From Bradyrhizobium sp. 1 (lineage in GTDB: Bacteria; Pseudomonadota; Alphaproteobacteria; Rhizobiales; Xanthobacteraceae), in the NCBI RefSeq assembly GCF_023073315.1, contig NZ_JADPJH010000026.1:382750-415035 (forward strand): 32,286 nucleotides of DNA, read 5' to 3'. Shown in pieces: positions 14,614-23,180 of this stretch. The position numbers and the translations under genes are program-made. Position 1 is the first letter of the stretch; the number at the start of each line of letters is the position of its first letter. The notes beneath the pieces are model-generated. The model saw only the letters and a program-made list of their open reading frames with translations. It was not told the DNA's origin and did not search any database.

Positions 14614-16485
14614 CTACACCCGCGGCATGCTCGTAGGCCGCACCTCTCGGGCCTGCGCTGCCAGCCTGATGCCGGCATTGGCCGCGCCAAAGCCCTGATA
14701 GTTCCTTCGCTCCACGATCTCGAAGAAGAACCGCTCGTCGAAGATGTGCGTGTAGACCTGGAAGAATTCCCCGTCTCCCTCGCGGTCGTAGAGGATGTGG
14801 TTGGCGCGCAGCTGCGCCATCAATTCCGGCGCGAGATCGTATTTGGCTTCGATGTCGTCGTAGTAATTGTCAGGGATATCCAGGAAGTCCGCGCCGCGGG
14901 CGCGCATCTCGGCAACCGCCGCGAAGATGTCCCGGCACGTGAACGCGACGTGCTGCACGCCTGAGCCGAAGAACTCCGAGATGAAGCGTGCCGGCAGCGT
15001 GCGATTGGCGGAGGAGCCGTTGAGCACGAAGCGCAGGCTCTGGTCGGTGTTGATGACGGCCTGGCTCTGCACGAGACCCCTCGGATCGGCGATCTCCATC
15101 TGCGGCAGCCGCTTGAGGTCGAGGATGCCGGTGTAGAACAGCAGCCAGGACAGCATCTCGTCATAGGGCATCGACTGCGCGATGTGATCGACGGCAAGCA
15201 GCGCGTCCGCGCTTGCGTCACTTGCAACCGGTTCGAAGTCTGTGTCCCAGTTCTTGCCGGCCTGATCGAGGAAATAGAGAAGACTGCCGCCGACGCCGTG
15301 GATCGCGGGGATCTCCAGCTCGCCCGGGCCGACCGGCTGGTAGAAGGTGCGTGCCTTCAATGTTTCGGCGCGTTGCATGGCAAGCCCGGCATTGTCGACA
15401 TCGAGCGCGATGGCGCAGACCCCGGGGCCGTGCGTCACGTAATGCGAATGTGCAAAGCCGTCGGTCTCGCAATTGATCACGAGCTCGACCTTGCCTTGTG
15501 ACCAACGCTCCACCGCCTTGCTGCGGTGCTTGCCGGTCTTGCGGAAGCCGAGTTGCGACAACAGACCGGCAAGCTCGCCGGCCTTGGTCTCGTTGACGGC
15601 AAACTCGATGAACCCCGTGCCGCTGCTCCTGGCCTTCGGCGCCAAGGGCTCGCTGATGAGTTTCGGCCAGTCAGGCGCAAGCTGGTCCTCCAGCAGGATC
15701 AGCGAGCGCAGGCCATCGACCGCGGTTTGCGTGGCCGAGCCGGCGCGGAACTGGTCGTTGAATATCTCCAGCGACCACGGGCCGGCATAGCCGGTGGCCG
15801 CGATCGCCTGCATGAATTCGCCGACCGGCAGATCGCCCTGGCCGGGGAAGGAGCGGAAGTGCCGGCTCCAGGACAAAATGTCGAGCTCGAGCTTCGGCGC
15901 GTCGGCGAGCTGCACCAGAAAAATCTTGTCGCCGGGGATCGAGGCCATCGCGCGAACCGGAAAGCCGGGGGCCAGCGCGTGAAAGCTGTCGAGGATGACG
16001 CCGATCGCGGGATGATCGGCGCGCCGCACGATCTCCCAGGCATCGCGGTAGTCGTTGACATGGCGGCCCCAGGCCAGCGCCTCATAGCCGACGCGCAAAC
16101 CGCGCTTCACCGCGCGGTCGCCAAGTTCGCGAAAATCATCCGCGGCGCGGTCGATGCCGCCGAGCGAGGCGGGCGAGACGTTGGAGCAGATCAGCAGCAG
16201 ATCGGTGCCGAGCTCCTGCATCAGGTCGAACTTGCGTTCGGCGCGGGCAAAGTTGCGGGTGCGCTGCGGCTCCGGCATGCCCTCGAAATCGCGGAACGGC
16301 TGGAACGCGCAGATTTCCAGATTGAGATCGCGGCAGAGCTTTGCGATATCGCGCGGGCCTGCGCCGAACGAGAGCAGATCGTTCTCGAAAATCTCAACGG
16401 CGTCGAAGCCGGCGGCGGCGATGGCGCGAAGTTTTTCGTCCAGTGCCCCTGAGAGCGAGACGGTCGCGATCGAGCGCTTGGTCAT
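14614..16485 (-). CDS. quiC: 3-Dehydroshikimate dehydratase fused to an HPPD-like domain
   Basis: A 623-aa two-domain protein. Residues 1 to about 275 form a TIM barrel of the sugar isomerase/AP-endonuclease-2 family, with metal and catalytic residues at E135 (GYEALAWG), D166 and H169 (ILDSFHAL), Q192 (VQLADAPK) and E240 (SLEIFND). These match, with a one-residue shift, what I recall of Pseudomonas putida QuiC1. Residues from about 285 form a vicinal-oxygen-chelate region like 4-hydroxyphenylpyruvate dioxygenase, with a His-His-Glu set at H434, H512 and E589. The enzyme makes protocatechuate from 3-dehydroshikimate, feeding the beta-ketoadipate route. The ATG overlaps the livF stop (ATGA), so it is the last gene of the transporter operon. 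The role of the HPPD-like half is not established. Confidence 0.92.
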   Translation of the reverse strand: MTKRSIATVSLSGALDEKLRAIAAAGFDAVEIFENDLLSFGAGPRDIAKLCRDLNLEICAFQPFRDFEGMPEPQRTRNFARAERKFDLMQELGTDLLLICSNVSPASLGGIDRAADDFRELGDRAVKRGLRVGYEALAWGRHVNDYRDAWEIVRRADHPAIGVILDSFHALAPGFPVRAMASIPGDKIFLVQLADAPKLELDILSWSRHFRSFPGQGDLPVGEFMQAIAATGYAGPWSLEIFNDQFRAGSATQTAVDGLRSLILLEDQLAPDWPKLISEPLAPKARSSGTGFIEFAVNETKAGELAGLLSQLGFRKTGKHRSKAVERWSQGKVELVINCETDGFAHSHYVTHGPGVCAIALDVDNAGLAMQRAETLKARTFYQPVGPGELEIPAIHGVGGSLLYFLDQAGKNWDTDFEPVASDASADALLAVDHIAQSMPYDEMLSWLLFYTGILDLKRLPQMEIADPRGLVQSQAVINTDQSLRFVLNGSSANRTLPARFISEFFGSGVQHVAFTCRDIFAAVAEMRARGADFLDIPDNYYDDIEAKYDLAPELMAQLRANHILYDREGDGEFFQVYTHIFDERFFFEIVERRNYQGFGAANAGIRLAAQAREVRPTSMPRV

Positions 16486-17219
16486 GCTGCATTGTCCTCC
16501 ATCGCGCCGCCCAGGAACAATTGTCCGATGCGGGGATCATTCAGAATGCGCTTCGCGTCGTCGACCATGCGGGTCTGGCCGAGTTCGAGCACGATGCCGA
16601 TATCGGAAATCTCCAGCGCCGAGCGTGCGTTCTGCTCGATCATCAGGATGGTGACGCCGCGATCACGCAAGCCTTTGAGGATGTCGAAGGTCTGCTGCAC
16701 CATCAGCGGCGACAGGCCGATCGAGGGCTCGTCGATCAGCACGAGCTTTGGCTCGAGCAACAGCGAGCGGGCGATCTCGAGCTGCTTCTGCTCACCGCCC
16801 GAGAGTGTGGAGGCCTGCTGCGTCGACTTCCGTCGCAGCGCTGGAAACAGATCGAGGGCCGCCTCGATCCGCGTCGGCAGGTCGATGCCCTTGCCCGCGG
16901 AAACGCCGCCGAGCTCGATATTGTGGCGCACGGAAAGCTCGGGAAAGATGTTACGACCCTGCGGCACGTAGCAGATGCCGGCATTGAGCAGCGCGCGCTG
17001 GCTCAAGTTCGTGACGTCGCGGCCCGCAAAGCTGATCTTGCCCTCGCGCAGCTTCAAGAGGCCGAAGATCGCCTTGAACACGGTGGACTTGCCGGCGCCA
17101 TTGGGGCCGATGATGGTGGTGATGGTCGCCTGCGGCACAGCGAAGGTCGTGCCGTTCAGGATCGTCATCTTGCCGTAGCCGCCGACGAGATTGTGAACCG
17201 AGAGGATTGGGTCGCTCAT
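16482..17219 (-). CDS. livF: LivF-type ABC ATPase of the shikimate-linked transporter
   Basis: A 245-aa ATPase. Walker A is GPNGAGKST, the Q-loop region is YVPQGRNIFPELSV (typical LivF), the signature is LSGGEQKQLEIARSL, Walker B is LVLIDEPSIGLSP and the switch His is replaced by Gln in MIEQNARSALE, as is normal for LivF. It pairs with LivG to power a Liv-type importer. The stop overlaps the quiC start; the gene begins 3 bp after the livG stop. Context (aroE, quiC) points to shikimate, quinate or dehydroshikimate rather than amino acids. Confidence 0.93.
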   Translation of the reverse strand: MSDPILSVHNLVGGYGKMTILNGTTFAVPQATITTIIGPNGAGKSTVFKAIFGLLKLREGKISFAGRDVTNLSQRALLNAGICYVPQGRNIFPELSVRHNIELGGVSAGKGIDLPTRIEAALDLFPALRRKSTQQASTLSGGEQKQLEIARSLLLEPKLVLIDEPSIGLSPLMVQQTFDILKGLRDRGVTILMIEQNARSALEISDIGIVLELGQTRMVDDAKRILNDPRIGQLFLGGAMEDNAA

Positions 17220-17222
17220 GGT

Positions 17223-17966
17223 CTAATGTCCCAGATAGGCTTCGATCACGGCCGGATTTTTCCGCACTTCGTCCGACCGCCCCATCGCCAGCACCTTGCC
17301 TTCCGCCATCACCATCACGCGCGAGCACAGCGACATCACGAATTCCATGTTGTGCTCGATCACGACGAAGGTCGCGTTCTTCTCGCGGTTGATCGCGACC
17401 AGCCGCTCCTTGAGATCCGTCAGCATCGATGGGTTGACGCCGCCGGCGGGTTCGTCGAGCAGCACCAGGCGTGGCCCGCCCATGAAGGCCATGGCGGCAT
17501 CGAGCAGCTTTTGCTGGCCATAGGAGAGGCCGCCGGCGGGCTCTGCTGCAAGATGATCGAGCTTGAAGAAGCCAATCATCTGGTTGGCGGTATCAGTCAG
17601 TCCGGCATCGGAGCGGCCGACCAGGCGCGAGGCCATGCTGCCCTGGTGCTCCTGTCCCGCGAGGATCAAATTCTCGCGCACCGAGAGTTTTGGAAACACC
17701 TGCAACAGCTGAAAGGTGCGGCTGACGCCAAGCTTGTTGAGTTCGGCAGGCCGCAAGCCGGTGACGATTTTGCCGTCGAGCTTGACCTCGCCGCCGCTGG
17801 GCGTGAGCTGGCCAAGGATGCAATTGAAAAGGGTGGACTTGCCGCAGCCGTTCGGCCCGATCAGGCCGAGGATCTCGCCTTCGCGCACGTCGAACGAGAC
17901 GCCGTCGACCGCGCTGATGCCGCCGAAGTTTTTCCTGATATTGGTGACTTCGAGCACCGCGCTCAT
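17223..17966 (-). CDS. livG: LivG-type ABC ATPase of the shikimate-linked transporter
   Basis: A 247-aa ATPase. Walker A is GPNGCGKST, then SRTFQLLQVFPKLSV, the signature LSYGQQKLLDAAMAF (LivG-like, with SYGQQ in place of SGGQ), Walker B LVLLDEPAGGVNP and switch VIEHNMEFV. The ATG at 17966 overlaps the livM stop by ATGA, which fixes the start. It is the second nucleotide-binding subunit of the transporter. Confidence 0.93.
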   Translation of the reverse strand: MSAVLEVTNIRKNFGGISAVDGVSFDVREGEILGLIGPNGCGKSTLFNCILGQLTPSGGEVKLDGKIVTGLRPAELNKLGVSRTFQLLQVFPKLSVRENLILAGQEHQGSMASRLVGRSDAGLTDTANQMIGFFKLDHLAAEPAGGLSYGQQKLLDAAMAFMGGPRLVLLDEPAGGVNPSMLTDLKERLVAINREKNATFVVIEHNMEFVMSLCSRVMVMAEGKVLAMGRSDEVRKNPAVIEAYLGH

Positions 17967-18961
17967 TGCGCCGTCTCCAGGCGCGACTTTGCGACGGCGC
18001 GCAGCGCGGAGGCCGCCTTGGTGCGGCGTTCGGCCATATGGCGATCGAGGATTCCCAAAATGCCGGTCGGCGACCAGATCAGAAGCCCCATCACCGCGAC
18101 CGCGTAGATCATCAGATAATAGCCTTCGGTGAAGCGCAGCCATTCTGGCAGCAGCACCGCGATCATCGCGCCGAGGAACGGACCGAGGAAGAAGCCGGCG
18201 CCGCCGACGATCACCATCATCAGCAGGTCGAGCGAGAGCGAGAGGTTGAACGGTACGGGATCGATATATTGCGTCAGCGGCGCATAGAGCGCGCCGGCGA
18301 CGCCGCCGAGCGCCGAGCCGATCGCGAACGCCATCAGCGTGTAGCGTCTTGTGTCGATGCCGAGCGACTGCGCGCGTAGCGGGTTTTCGCGCAGCGCCAT
18401 GAAGGCGCGGCCCCAGGGCGAGCGGATCAGCCACCACACCGCGATCGAGACGATCGCGAGCGAGCCGAGACAGACATAGTAGAACGGCAGTGGCTTGTTG
18501 GTGGCGATCCCGAAAAAGTGCGGGCGCGGGATGTTGGAGATGCCGTAGATGCCGCCGGTGAGCCAGCTCTCGTTGCGGAATACCAGGAAGGCCAGCGTCG
18601 AGAAGGCGAGCGTGACGAAAGCGAGATAGTGGTGCTGCACGCGCAGCGCGGGATAGCCGAGCACCCAGCCGACCGCGAAGCTCAAGGCAATCGCGACCAC
18701 GATCGCGGCCGGCAGCGGCCAGCCATGCGTGGTCATGATGGCGGCGGCATAGGCGCCGATGCCGACGAAGGCGCCTTGCGCCAGCGAGACCTGACCAGCA
18801 TAGCCGAGCGTGAGGTTCAGCCCCATCGCGGCGATGCTCATCACCGCCCACTGGCTCAGGATGAACAGGCCGTAGCGGTTGAAATTCATGGGGACGATGA
18901 TCAGGCCGGCGATGACGATGAGGCCGAGCGCGATCTTCAACGGTTTGGCGAAGCCGCTCAT
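17963..18961 (-). CDS. livM: LivM-type ABC permease of the shikimate-linked transporter
   Basis: A 332-aa inner-membrane protein with many hydrophobic segments. Family motifs are LNLTLGYAGQVSLAQGAFVGIGAYAAA (in part), VTLAFSTLAFLVFRNE, GRAFMALRENPLRAQSLGID (the loop contacting the ATPase, in part) and MVIVGGAGFFLGPFLGAMI. The start at 18961 overlaps the livH stop (ATGA), and the stop overlaps livG. The C-terminal tail after about residue 305 is hydrophilic and cytoplasmic (DRHMAERRTKAASALRAVAK). Confidence 0.93.
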   Translation of the reverse strand: MSGFAKPLKIALGLIVIAGLIIVPMNFNRYGLFILSQWAVMSIAAMGLNLTLGYAGQVSLAQGAFVGIGAYAAAIMTTHGWPLPAAIVVAIALSFAVGWVLGYPALRVQHHYLAFVTLAFSTLAFLVFRNESWLTGGIYGISNIPRPHFFGIATNKPLPFYYVCLGSLAIVSIAVWWLIRSPWGRAFMALRENPLRAQSLGIDTRRYTLMAFAIGSALGGVAGALYAPLTQYIDPVPFNLSLSLDLLMMVIVGGAGFFLGPFLGAMIAVLLPEWLRFTEGYYLMIYAVAVMGLLIWSPTGILGILDRHMAERRTKAASALRAVAKSRLETAQ

Positions 18962-19833
18962 ACCGTGCGCTCCTCGGCGCGGCCGAGCAATCCTTGCGGC
19001 CGGAACAGGATGACGGCGATCAGGAAGATCATCGGCACGGCGGCGCGGTACTGCGTCGAGACATAGGCGGCCGCGAGATTGTCGAGCACGCCGATCAGGA
19101 GGCCGCCGGCGATGGCCCCGCGCACCTGGTTGAAGCCGCCGACGATCGCGGCGATGAAGGCGGCCTGGCCCAGCACCTCGCCGGAGGAAAACTTCGCGAG
19201 GTAGATCGGCGTGATCAGCATTGAGGCCAGCGCGACCAGGAAGGCGTTGATCAGGAAGGTCAGGAGGATCATGCGCTCGACAGGGACGCCGATGATGCGC
19301 GCCACCGTCGGGTTTTGCGCGGCCGCCTGCATCTGGTGGCCGAGAGAGGTCCGGTTCAGCAGCGCGGTCAGGCCGAAGACGGCAAGAATGGCAACGACGA
19401 GGACGCCGATACTTTGCAGCGACACCGCATGGCCGAGGATGGAGATGTCGCCGGTGGGCACGATCGACGGGAAGGGCGAGGCTTCCGCGCTGAAGAACTG
19501 CTTCACGGCTTCCTTGAGGCCGATCGCGAGCGCCATGGTTGCGATCGCCAGTGGCAGCACGCCATGGCGCGTCATCGGATCGACCAGCAACATCTTGAAG
19601 GCGAGGCCGAGCAGGATCATCGAGAGCAGGATGCCGAGGATGATCGCGAGCCAGAACGGCGCGCCCGCGTGCATCGCCGCCAGCATCAAAAACGCCGGCA
19701 GCATCACGAACTCGCCTTGCGCGAAATTGATGGTCTGCGAGGTCTGCCACAACAGCGTGAAGCCAACGGCAACCAGCGCATAGATTGCGCCGGTGGCTAA
19801 CCCTGCGACCAGTAGATCGAATAGGTTGGACAT
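18958..19833 (-). CDS. livH: LivH-type ABC permease of the shikimate-linked transporter
   Basis: A 291-aa inner-membrane permease. It starts MSNLFDLLVAGLATGAIYAL and has GFTLLWQTSQTINFAQGEFV, the typical LivH opening, then TSLGHQMQAAAQNPTVARIIGV (coupling region) and AAIVGGFNQVRGAIAGG. It is separated from the binding-protein gene by 81 bp holding a hairpin repeat, and overlaps livM. Liv-type permeases with quiC and aroE neighbours suggest shikimate-type substrates. Confidence 0.93.
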   Translation of the reverse strand: MSNLFDLLVAGLATGAIYALVAVGFTLLWQTSQTINFAQGEFVMLPAFLMLAAMHAGAPFWLAIILGILLSMILLGLAFKMLLVDPMTRHGVLPLAIATMALAIGLKEAVKQFFSAEASPFPSIVPTGDISILGHAVSLQSIGVLVVAILAVFGLTALLNRTSLGHQMQAAAQNPTVARIIGVPVERMILLTFLINAFLVALASMLITPIYLAKFSSGEVLGQAAFIAAIVGGFNQVRGAIAGGLLIGVLDNLAAAYVSTQYRAAVPMIFLIAVILFRPQGLLGRAEERTV

Positions 19834-19870
19834 TTTCCTCGCTCGTGTCCCTTGCCCCGCTCTATCGTCT

Positions 19871-19899
19871 TCCTCTCCCCGTAAGAACGGGGAGAGGGC
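19871..19899. repeat. Palindromic repeat, type B, between binding-protein and permease genes
   Basis: Hairpin CCTCTCCCCGT/ACGGGGAGAGG with loop AAGA. It sits inside the operon, after the binding-protein stop and before livH, where it could slow 3'-to-5' decay of the upstream message or partly terminate transcription. Confidence 0.8.
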
Positions 19900-19914
19900 G
19901 AAGAAAGAAGACTC

Positions 19915-21045
19915 TCACTTCACCTTCGGCAACACCTGCTTCACCACCTGCTTGCCTTCGACCACTTCGACCAGAAAGCTCTGGCGGTCGATGTCGCCGG
20001 TGTCGCTGAAGGTGACGTCCATCAAAATGCCCGGCTCGTCCGCGGCCTTGATGGTCAGTCCGTGCAGCGTGTCGGCGAACGCTTTGGAATCGACCTTGCC
20101 CATCTTGTCGGTAGTGGCTTTCACCATGTAGACGGCGAGATAGCCCTTCAGGCCGTTATGGTCGGGCACGTATTTGTACTTCTTCGCAAACTTGTCGCGG
20201 AACGTCTTGATCAAATCGACCGGCGCATCGGTGGTGAGGCCGACATGGCCGCGCGCGCCGTTGGCGGCGTCGCCGGCAAGCTCGATCACCTTCTGGCCGA
20301 TCAGTGTGGTCTCGCCCATCAGCGGCGCGGTGACGCCCTGGCGCTTCAGCTCCTTCAGGATACGCGCGCTCTCCTCCTCGTTGAGATAGACGAACACCGC
20401 GTCCGGATTGGCGGCCTTGATCTTGCCGACGTCGGCGGCGAAATCGGCCTGGCCCGCTTCAGTGGAGAGGTCGGCGACGACCTTGGAGCCGAGCCGGTCG
20501 AGCTCCTTGACGACGACATCGCGCCCGCCGCGGCCAAAGTCATTGTTGACCCAGACCACCGCAACCGTCTTCGCCTTCATGTCGTCGTGGATGTACTTTG
20601 CGACCTTCGGCATCGACGACTGCTGGCCGAAAGACGTGCGGAACAGGAACTTGTTTCCGGCTTGCGTCAGCTCGGCGGCTTCGCCGCCCATAATCTGCGC
20701 GATGCCGGCTTCGGCGGCGAGCGGCGCGGTGACCTTCACCGAGCCGGAATAGCCGGGCCCGAGCAGCACATAGGGCTCGGCGTCGAGCGCCTTCTGTACT
20801 TGCGCACGAGCAACGCCGGGATTGGATTGCGAGTCGGCATGGGTGACCTCGAGCTTGCGGCCGAGCACGCCGCCCTTGGCGTTGATCTCCTCGATGGCGA
20901 GATCGATGCCGTTCTTCCAGTTGGTGCCGACCGTGGCGCCGCCGCCTGAGAGCTCGGCGACATCGGCGAGCTTGATCGCCTGGGCGTGGGCGCTGGTTGC
21001 AGTCGCGAACGCAAGCAGGGCGCCTGCCAGTAATGTGGTTTTCAT
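19915..21045 (-). CDS. Liv-type substrate-binding protein, probable shikimate/quinate binder
   Basis: A 376-aa periplasmic protein. The signal peptide is about residues 1-21 (LLAGALLAFATATSAHA). Then come IKLADVAELSGGGATVGTNW, GRKLEVTHADSQSNPGVA, VLLGPGYSGSVKV and VVWVNNDFGRGG, in the usual two-lobe order. The ATG is preceded by GGGAGGA. It is between aroE (58 bp) and livH (81 bp) in the same direction, and so is the binding protein of this transporter. The ligand is inferred from the flanking aroE and quiC enzymes. It is clearly different in sequence from the two orphan binding proteins at 10.4 and 13.4 kb. Confidence 0.9.
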   Translation of the reverse strand: MKTTLLAGALLAFATATSAHAQAIKLADVAELSGGGATVGTNWKNGIDLAIEEINAKGGVLGRKLEVTHADSQSNPGVARAQVQKALDAEPYVLLGPGYSGSVKVTAPLAAEAGIAQIMGGEAAELTQAGNKFLFRTSFGQQSSMPKVAKYIHDDMKAKTVAVVWVNNDFGRGGRDVVVKELDRLGSKVVADLSTEAGQADFAADVGKIKAANPDAVFVYLNEEESARILKELKRQGVTAPLMGETTLIGQKVIELAGDAANGARGHVGLTTDAPVDLIKTFRDKFAKKYKYVPDHNGLKGYLAVYMVKATTDKMGKVDSKAFADTLHGLTIKAADEPGILMDVTFSDTGDIDRQSFLVEVVEGKQVVKQVLPKVK

Positions 21046-21103
21046 ATCACTCCTCCCTTTGTATCTTCAGTTCTGGCGACGGCCTTGTGTCCGGCCGTTT
21101 CGG

Positions 21104-21994
21104 TTACGCTGCGTGATAGGCTGCGCTTCGTGCTGCCATCACCTCGTCAAATGCCTCTCCCATGACCTCGGCCGATGGGGCAAGGCCCGTGAACAGTTCG
21201 AAGGCGTCGGCGGCCTGGTAGATCGCGAGCTCGCGCCCGGTCATGATCCGCGCGCCCTTGGCTTGCGCTGCCGCCAGCAGCGGCGTGATCAGCGGCGAAT
21301 AGACGGCGTCCGCGACCCACAGGTTTTCGCGCAGCAGCGTGGCCGGGACCGGGATGCCCCGGTTCGGCAGCATGCCGACCGGTGTGCCGTTGACGAGGCC
21401 GGTTGCGCCGTCGAGCGCGTCCTCGACGCTTGCGGCCACCCTTGAAGTCACCTTGGCGCCACCTTGTTTGGCAAGCAGCGCGGCGAGTTTTTCGGCGCGC
21501 GCCGGCTCGCTGTCGAAGATGCGGAGGTCGGCGACCTCCAGGCCCGCCAGCGCAAAGGCGATCGCCTTGCCGACGCCGCCGGTGCCGATCACGGCGACCG
21601 CGTTTCCGGTGGGAGCCAGCAGCGGCGCAACGGCGCGCGCAAAGCCTGTCGTGTCGGTGTTGTGGCCGATCAGCCTGTTACCCTTGACGACCACGGTGTT
21701 CACCGCCCCCATGGCGGCCGCCCCCGGCGCCAGCTCGTCGAGCAGCGGGACCACTGCCTCCTTGTAGGGAAACGTGACGTTGACACCGGCAAAGCCAAGC
21801 CGCCGCACGCCTTCGAGCATCATGGCGAGCCCGGCTGCGTCGGCGCCGGCCACTTCGATGAGCTGATAATGACCGCGCAGGCCAAGCGCCTCGGCGGCGC
21901 GTTCATGCATGGCGGGGGAGGCGGAATGCGCGATAGGCGCGCCGATCAGGCCGGTCAGGAGCTTCTTGGATGCGGCAGGTCCGCGCTTTGACAT
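21104..21994 (-). CDS. aroE: Shikimate/quinate dehydrogenase, probably NAD-dependent and catabolic
   Basis: A 296-aa shikimate dehydrogenase. The substrate-side motif is AHSASPAMHE (S24, S26); catalytic K78 is in VNVTFPYKEA and D114 in HNTDTTGF. The Rossmann loop is GTGGVGKA (about 137-144). After the second strand comes IFDSEPARAEKL: an acid (D161) stands where NADP-using AroE has the N-R-T motif, as in the NAD-dependent quinate/shikimate dehydrogenase of Corynebacterium. This favours NAD and a degradative role, making 3-dehydroshikimate for QuiC. The second Ser (rather than Thr) in the substrate motif may favour shikimate over quinate. First gene of the transporter operon, 145 bp after lysR. 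Confidence 0.9.
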   Translation of the reverse strand: MSKRGPAASKKLLTGLIGAPIAHSASPAMHERAAEALGLRGHYQLIEVAGADAAGLAMMLEGVRRLGFAGVNVTFPYKEAVVPLLDELAPGAAAMGAVNTVVVKGNRLIGHNTDTTGFARAVAPLLAPTGNAVAVIGTGGVGKAIAFALAGLEVADLRIFDSEPARAEKLAALLAKQGGAKVTSRVAASVEDALDGATGLVNGTPVGMLPNRGIPVPATLLRENLWVADAVYSPLITPLLAAAQAKGARIMTGRELAIYQAADAFELFTGLAPSAEVMGEAFDEVMAARSAAYHAA

Positions 21995-22096
21995 GATCGA
22001 CTATCGCCTGATGCTGAGCGGTGGTTTCCGGCCATTAGCCGCGAAATGCACGCAATTCCAAGGGGGCTCACGCGTGGAACGATAGCTTTTCCCTCG

Positions 22097-22141
22097 CCTA
22101 ACACAATTACCCTTTTATCCTGCAAACCTAACATAATGTTA
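22097..22141. promoter_or_regulatory. Candidate LysR binding region upstream of aroE
   Basis: TAACATAATGTTA (22129-22141) is a perfect palindrome of T-N11-A form, the classic LysR-type box. The motif CCTAACAnAAT occurs twice, at 22097 and 22127, exactly 30 bp apart, about three helical turns. The sites lie 105-145 bp upstream of the aroE start; the palindrome includes the lysR stop codon. A possible aroE promoter (TTGTGT-16-TATCGT, minus strand) lies just downstream. Confidence 0.55.
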
Positions 22142-23077
22142 TTTCTTCCGTCCGCGCCCCGCCGCTGGCTTGCCGTTGCCGCGGGACGGCTCGACCGCGC
22201 GCATCTCGGCGCGCAGGGACTCGATGAAATACTCGACATGAAGCGACAGCGGCGCGCCGCGCTTCACCGCGATATAGGTGTCGAACCGCGTCGGCTCGGT
22301 GATCTTGATCAGCTCGATCCCGGGATAGCCGCCATGGGCCACCGTGAACTGGTCGATGATGGCGATGCCGAGCCCGGCCTTCACCAGCGCGCAGACCGTG
22401 GTGCCGAAGCGAGCGCGGATGGTGATGTTGTAGTCGAGCCGGTAGCGCGCGAAGATCTCGGCCATGATCCGGCCGTAGGGGTCGTTGGGATCGATGCCGA
22501 TCAGCGGATAGCGGGTGATCTCGGCCGCCGAGACCTGCTTGCGGCCGGCAAGCTCGTGGCCCGGCGGCACGATGCAATAGAGCTCGCCCGAGGCGAGCGG
22601 CATGAAGTCGAGCCCGGAATGCTCCAGGCGGTAGCTCATCGCGACGCACTCGCCGCGGCCGAGCATGAGATAGTCGATGGCTTCCTCGAGCTTGAGGATG
22701 TTGATGTCGATGCCCAAATCAGGATAGCGGCGCCGGACCCGCTCGATCGCACGCGGCACCATCACTTGCGAGATGCTGGGCACCGAGCCGATGCGCAATT
22801 CCGACAATCCGCCGCGGCCGATCTTGGAGATGATCTCGGAGAGGTCGTCGACCTTCTTGTAGACCCCATTGATCTGCTCGAAGATGGTCTCGGCCTCCGG
22901 CGTCGGGAAATAGCGCCCGTTCTGGCGCTGGAAGAAGCGGATTCCGAGCGAGCGCTCGGTGTATTTGACCAGGCGGCTGATCCCCGGCGCCGACACGTTG
23001 AGCAGCTTGGCCGCGCCGCCAATGGTGCCCGTCACCATCACGGCACGGATCACTTCAACCTGGCGCAGCGTCATCAT
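22139..23077 (-). CDS. LysR-family transcriptional regulator
   Basis: A 312-aa LysR-type regulator. The N-terminal helix-turn-helix is MMTLRQVEVIRAVMVTG, AAKLLNVSAPGISRLVKYTE, followed by the effector domain from about residue 90 (LRIGSVPSISQVMVPRAIE, GVECVAMSYR-like region, MPLASGELYCIVPPGHELAG). The tail GRGRKK is basic. An ATG at 23077 is chosen; a TTG at 23098 would add seven residues without a better ribosome site. It is transcribed in the same direction as aroE and the transporter, not divergently, with a likely operator between them. Its ligand is probably shikimate, quinate or an intermediate; that is inference. Confidence 0.9.
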   Translation of the reverse strand: MMTLRQVEVIRAVMVTGTIGGAAKLLNVSAPGISRLVKYTERSLGIRFFQRQNGRYFPTPEAETIFEQINGVYKKVDDLSEIISKIGRGGLSELRIGSVPSISQVMVPRAIERVRRRYPDLGIDINILKLEEAIDYLMLGRGECVAMSYRLEHSGLDFMPLASGELYCIVPPGHELAGRKQVSAAEITRYPLIGIDPNDPYGRIMAEIFARYRLDYNITIRARFGTTVCALVKAGLGIAIIDQFTVAHGGYPGIELIKITEPTRFDTYIAVKRGAPLSLHVEYFIESLRAEMRAVEPSRGNGKPAAGRGRKK

Positions 23078-23180
23078 GAACAGGGCATCCGAGGACAATC
23101 GTGGCGCCGATCATCTCACGACAGCCGTGATGTCATCCAGCGGCAAGTGTGCGGCGATGTAGGACAGGGGCGGCAAGCTT

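Noticed and set aside
16341..18107. 588-codon plus-strand ORF opposite livF and livG
   Set aside because: Antisense shadow of two well-supported ABC ATPases, with His/Arg/Asp-rich composition and no recognisable motif.
17223..18851. Apparent 542-codon livG-like protein with a long N-terminal extension
   Set aside because: The extension is livM read in another frame; the ATGA overlap at 17963-17966 gives the natural start.
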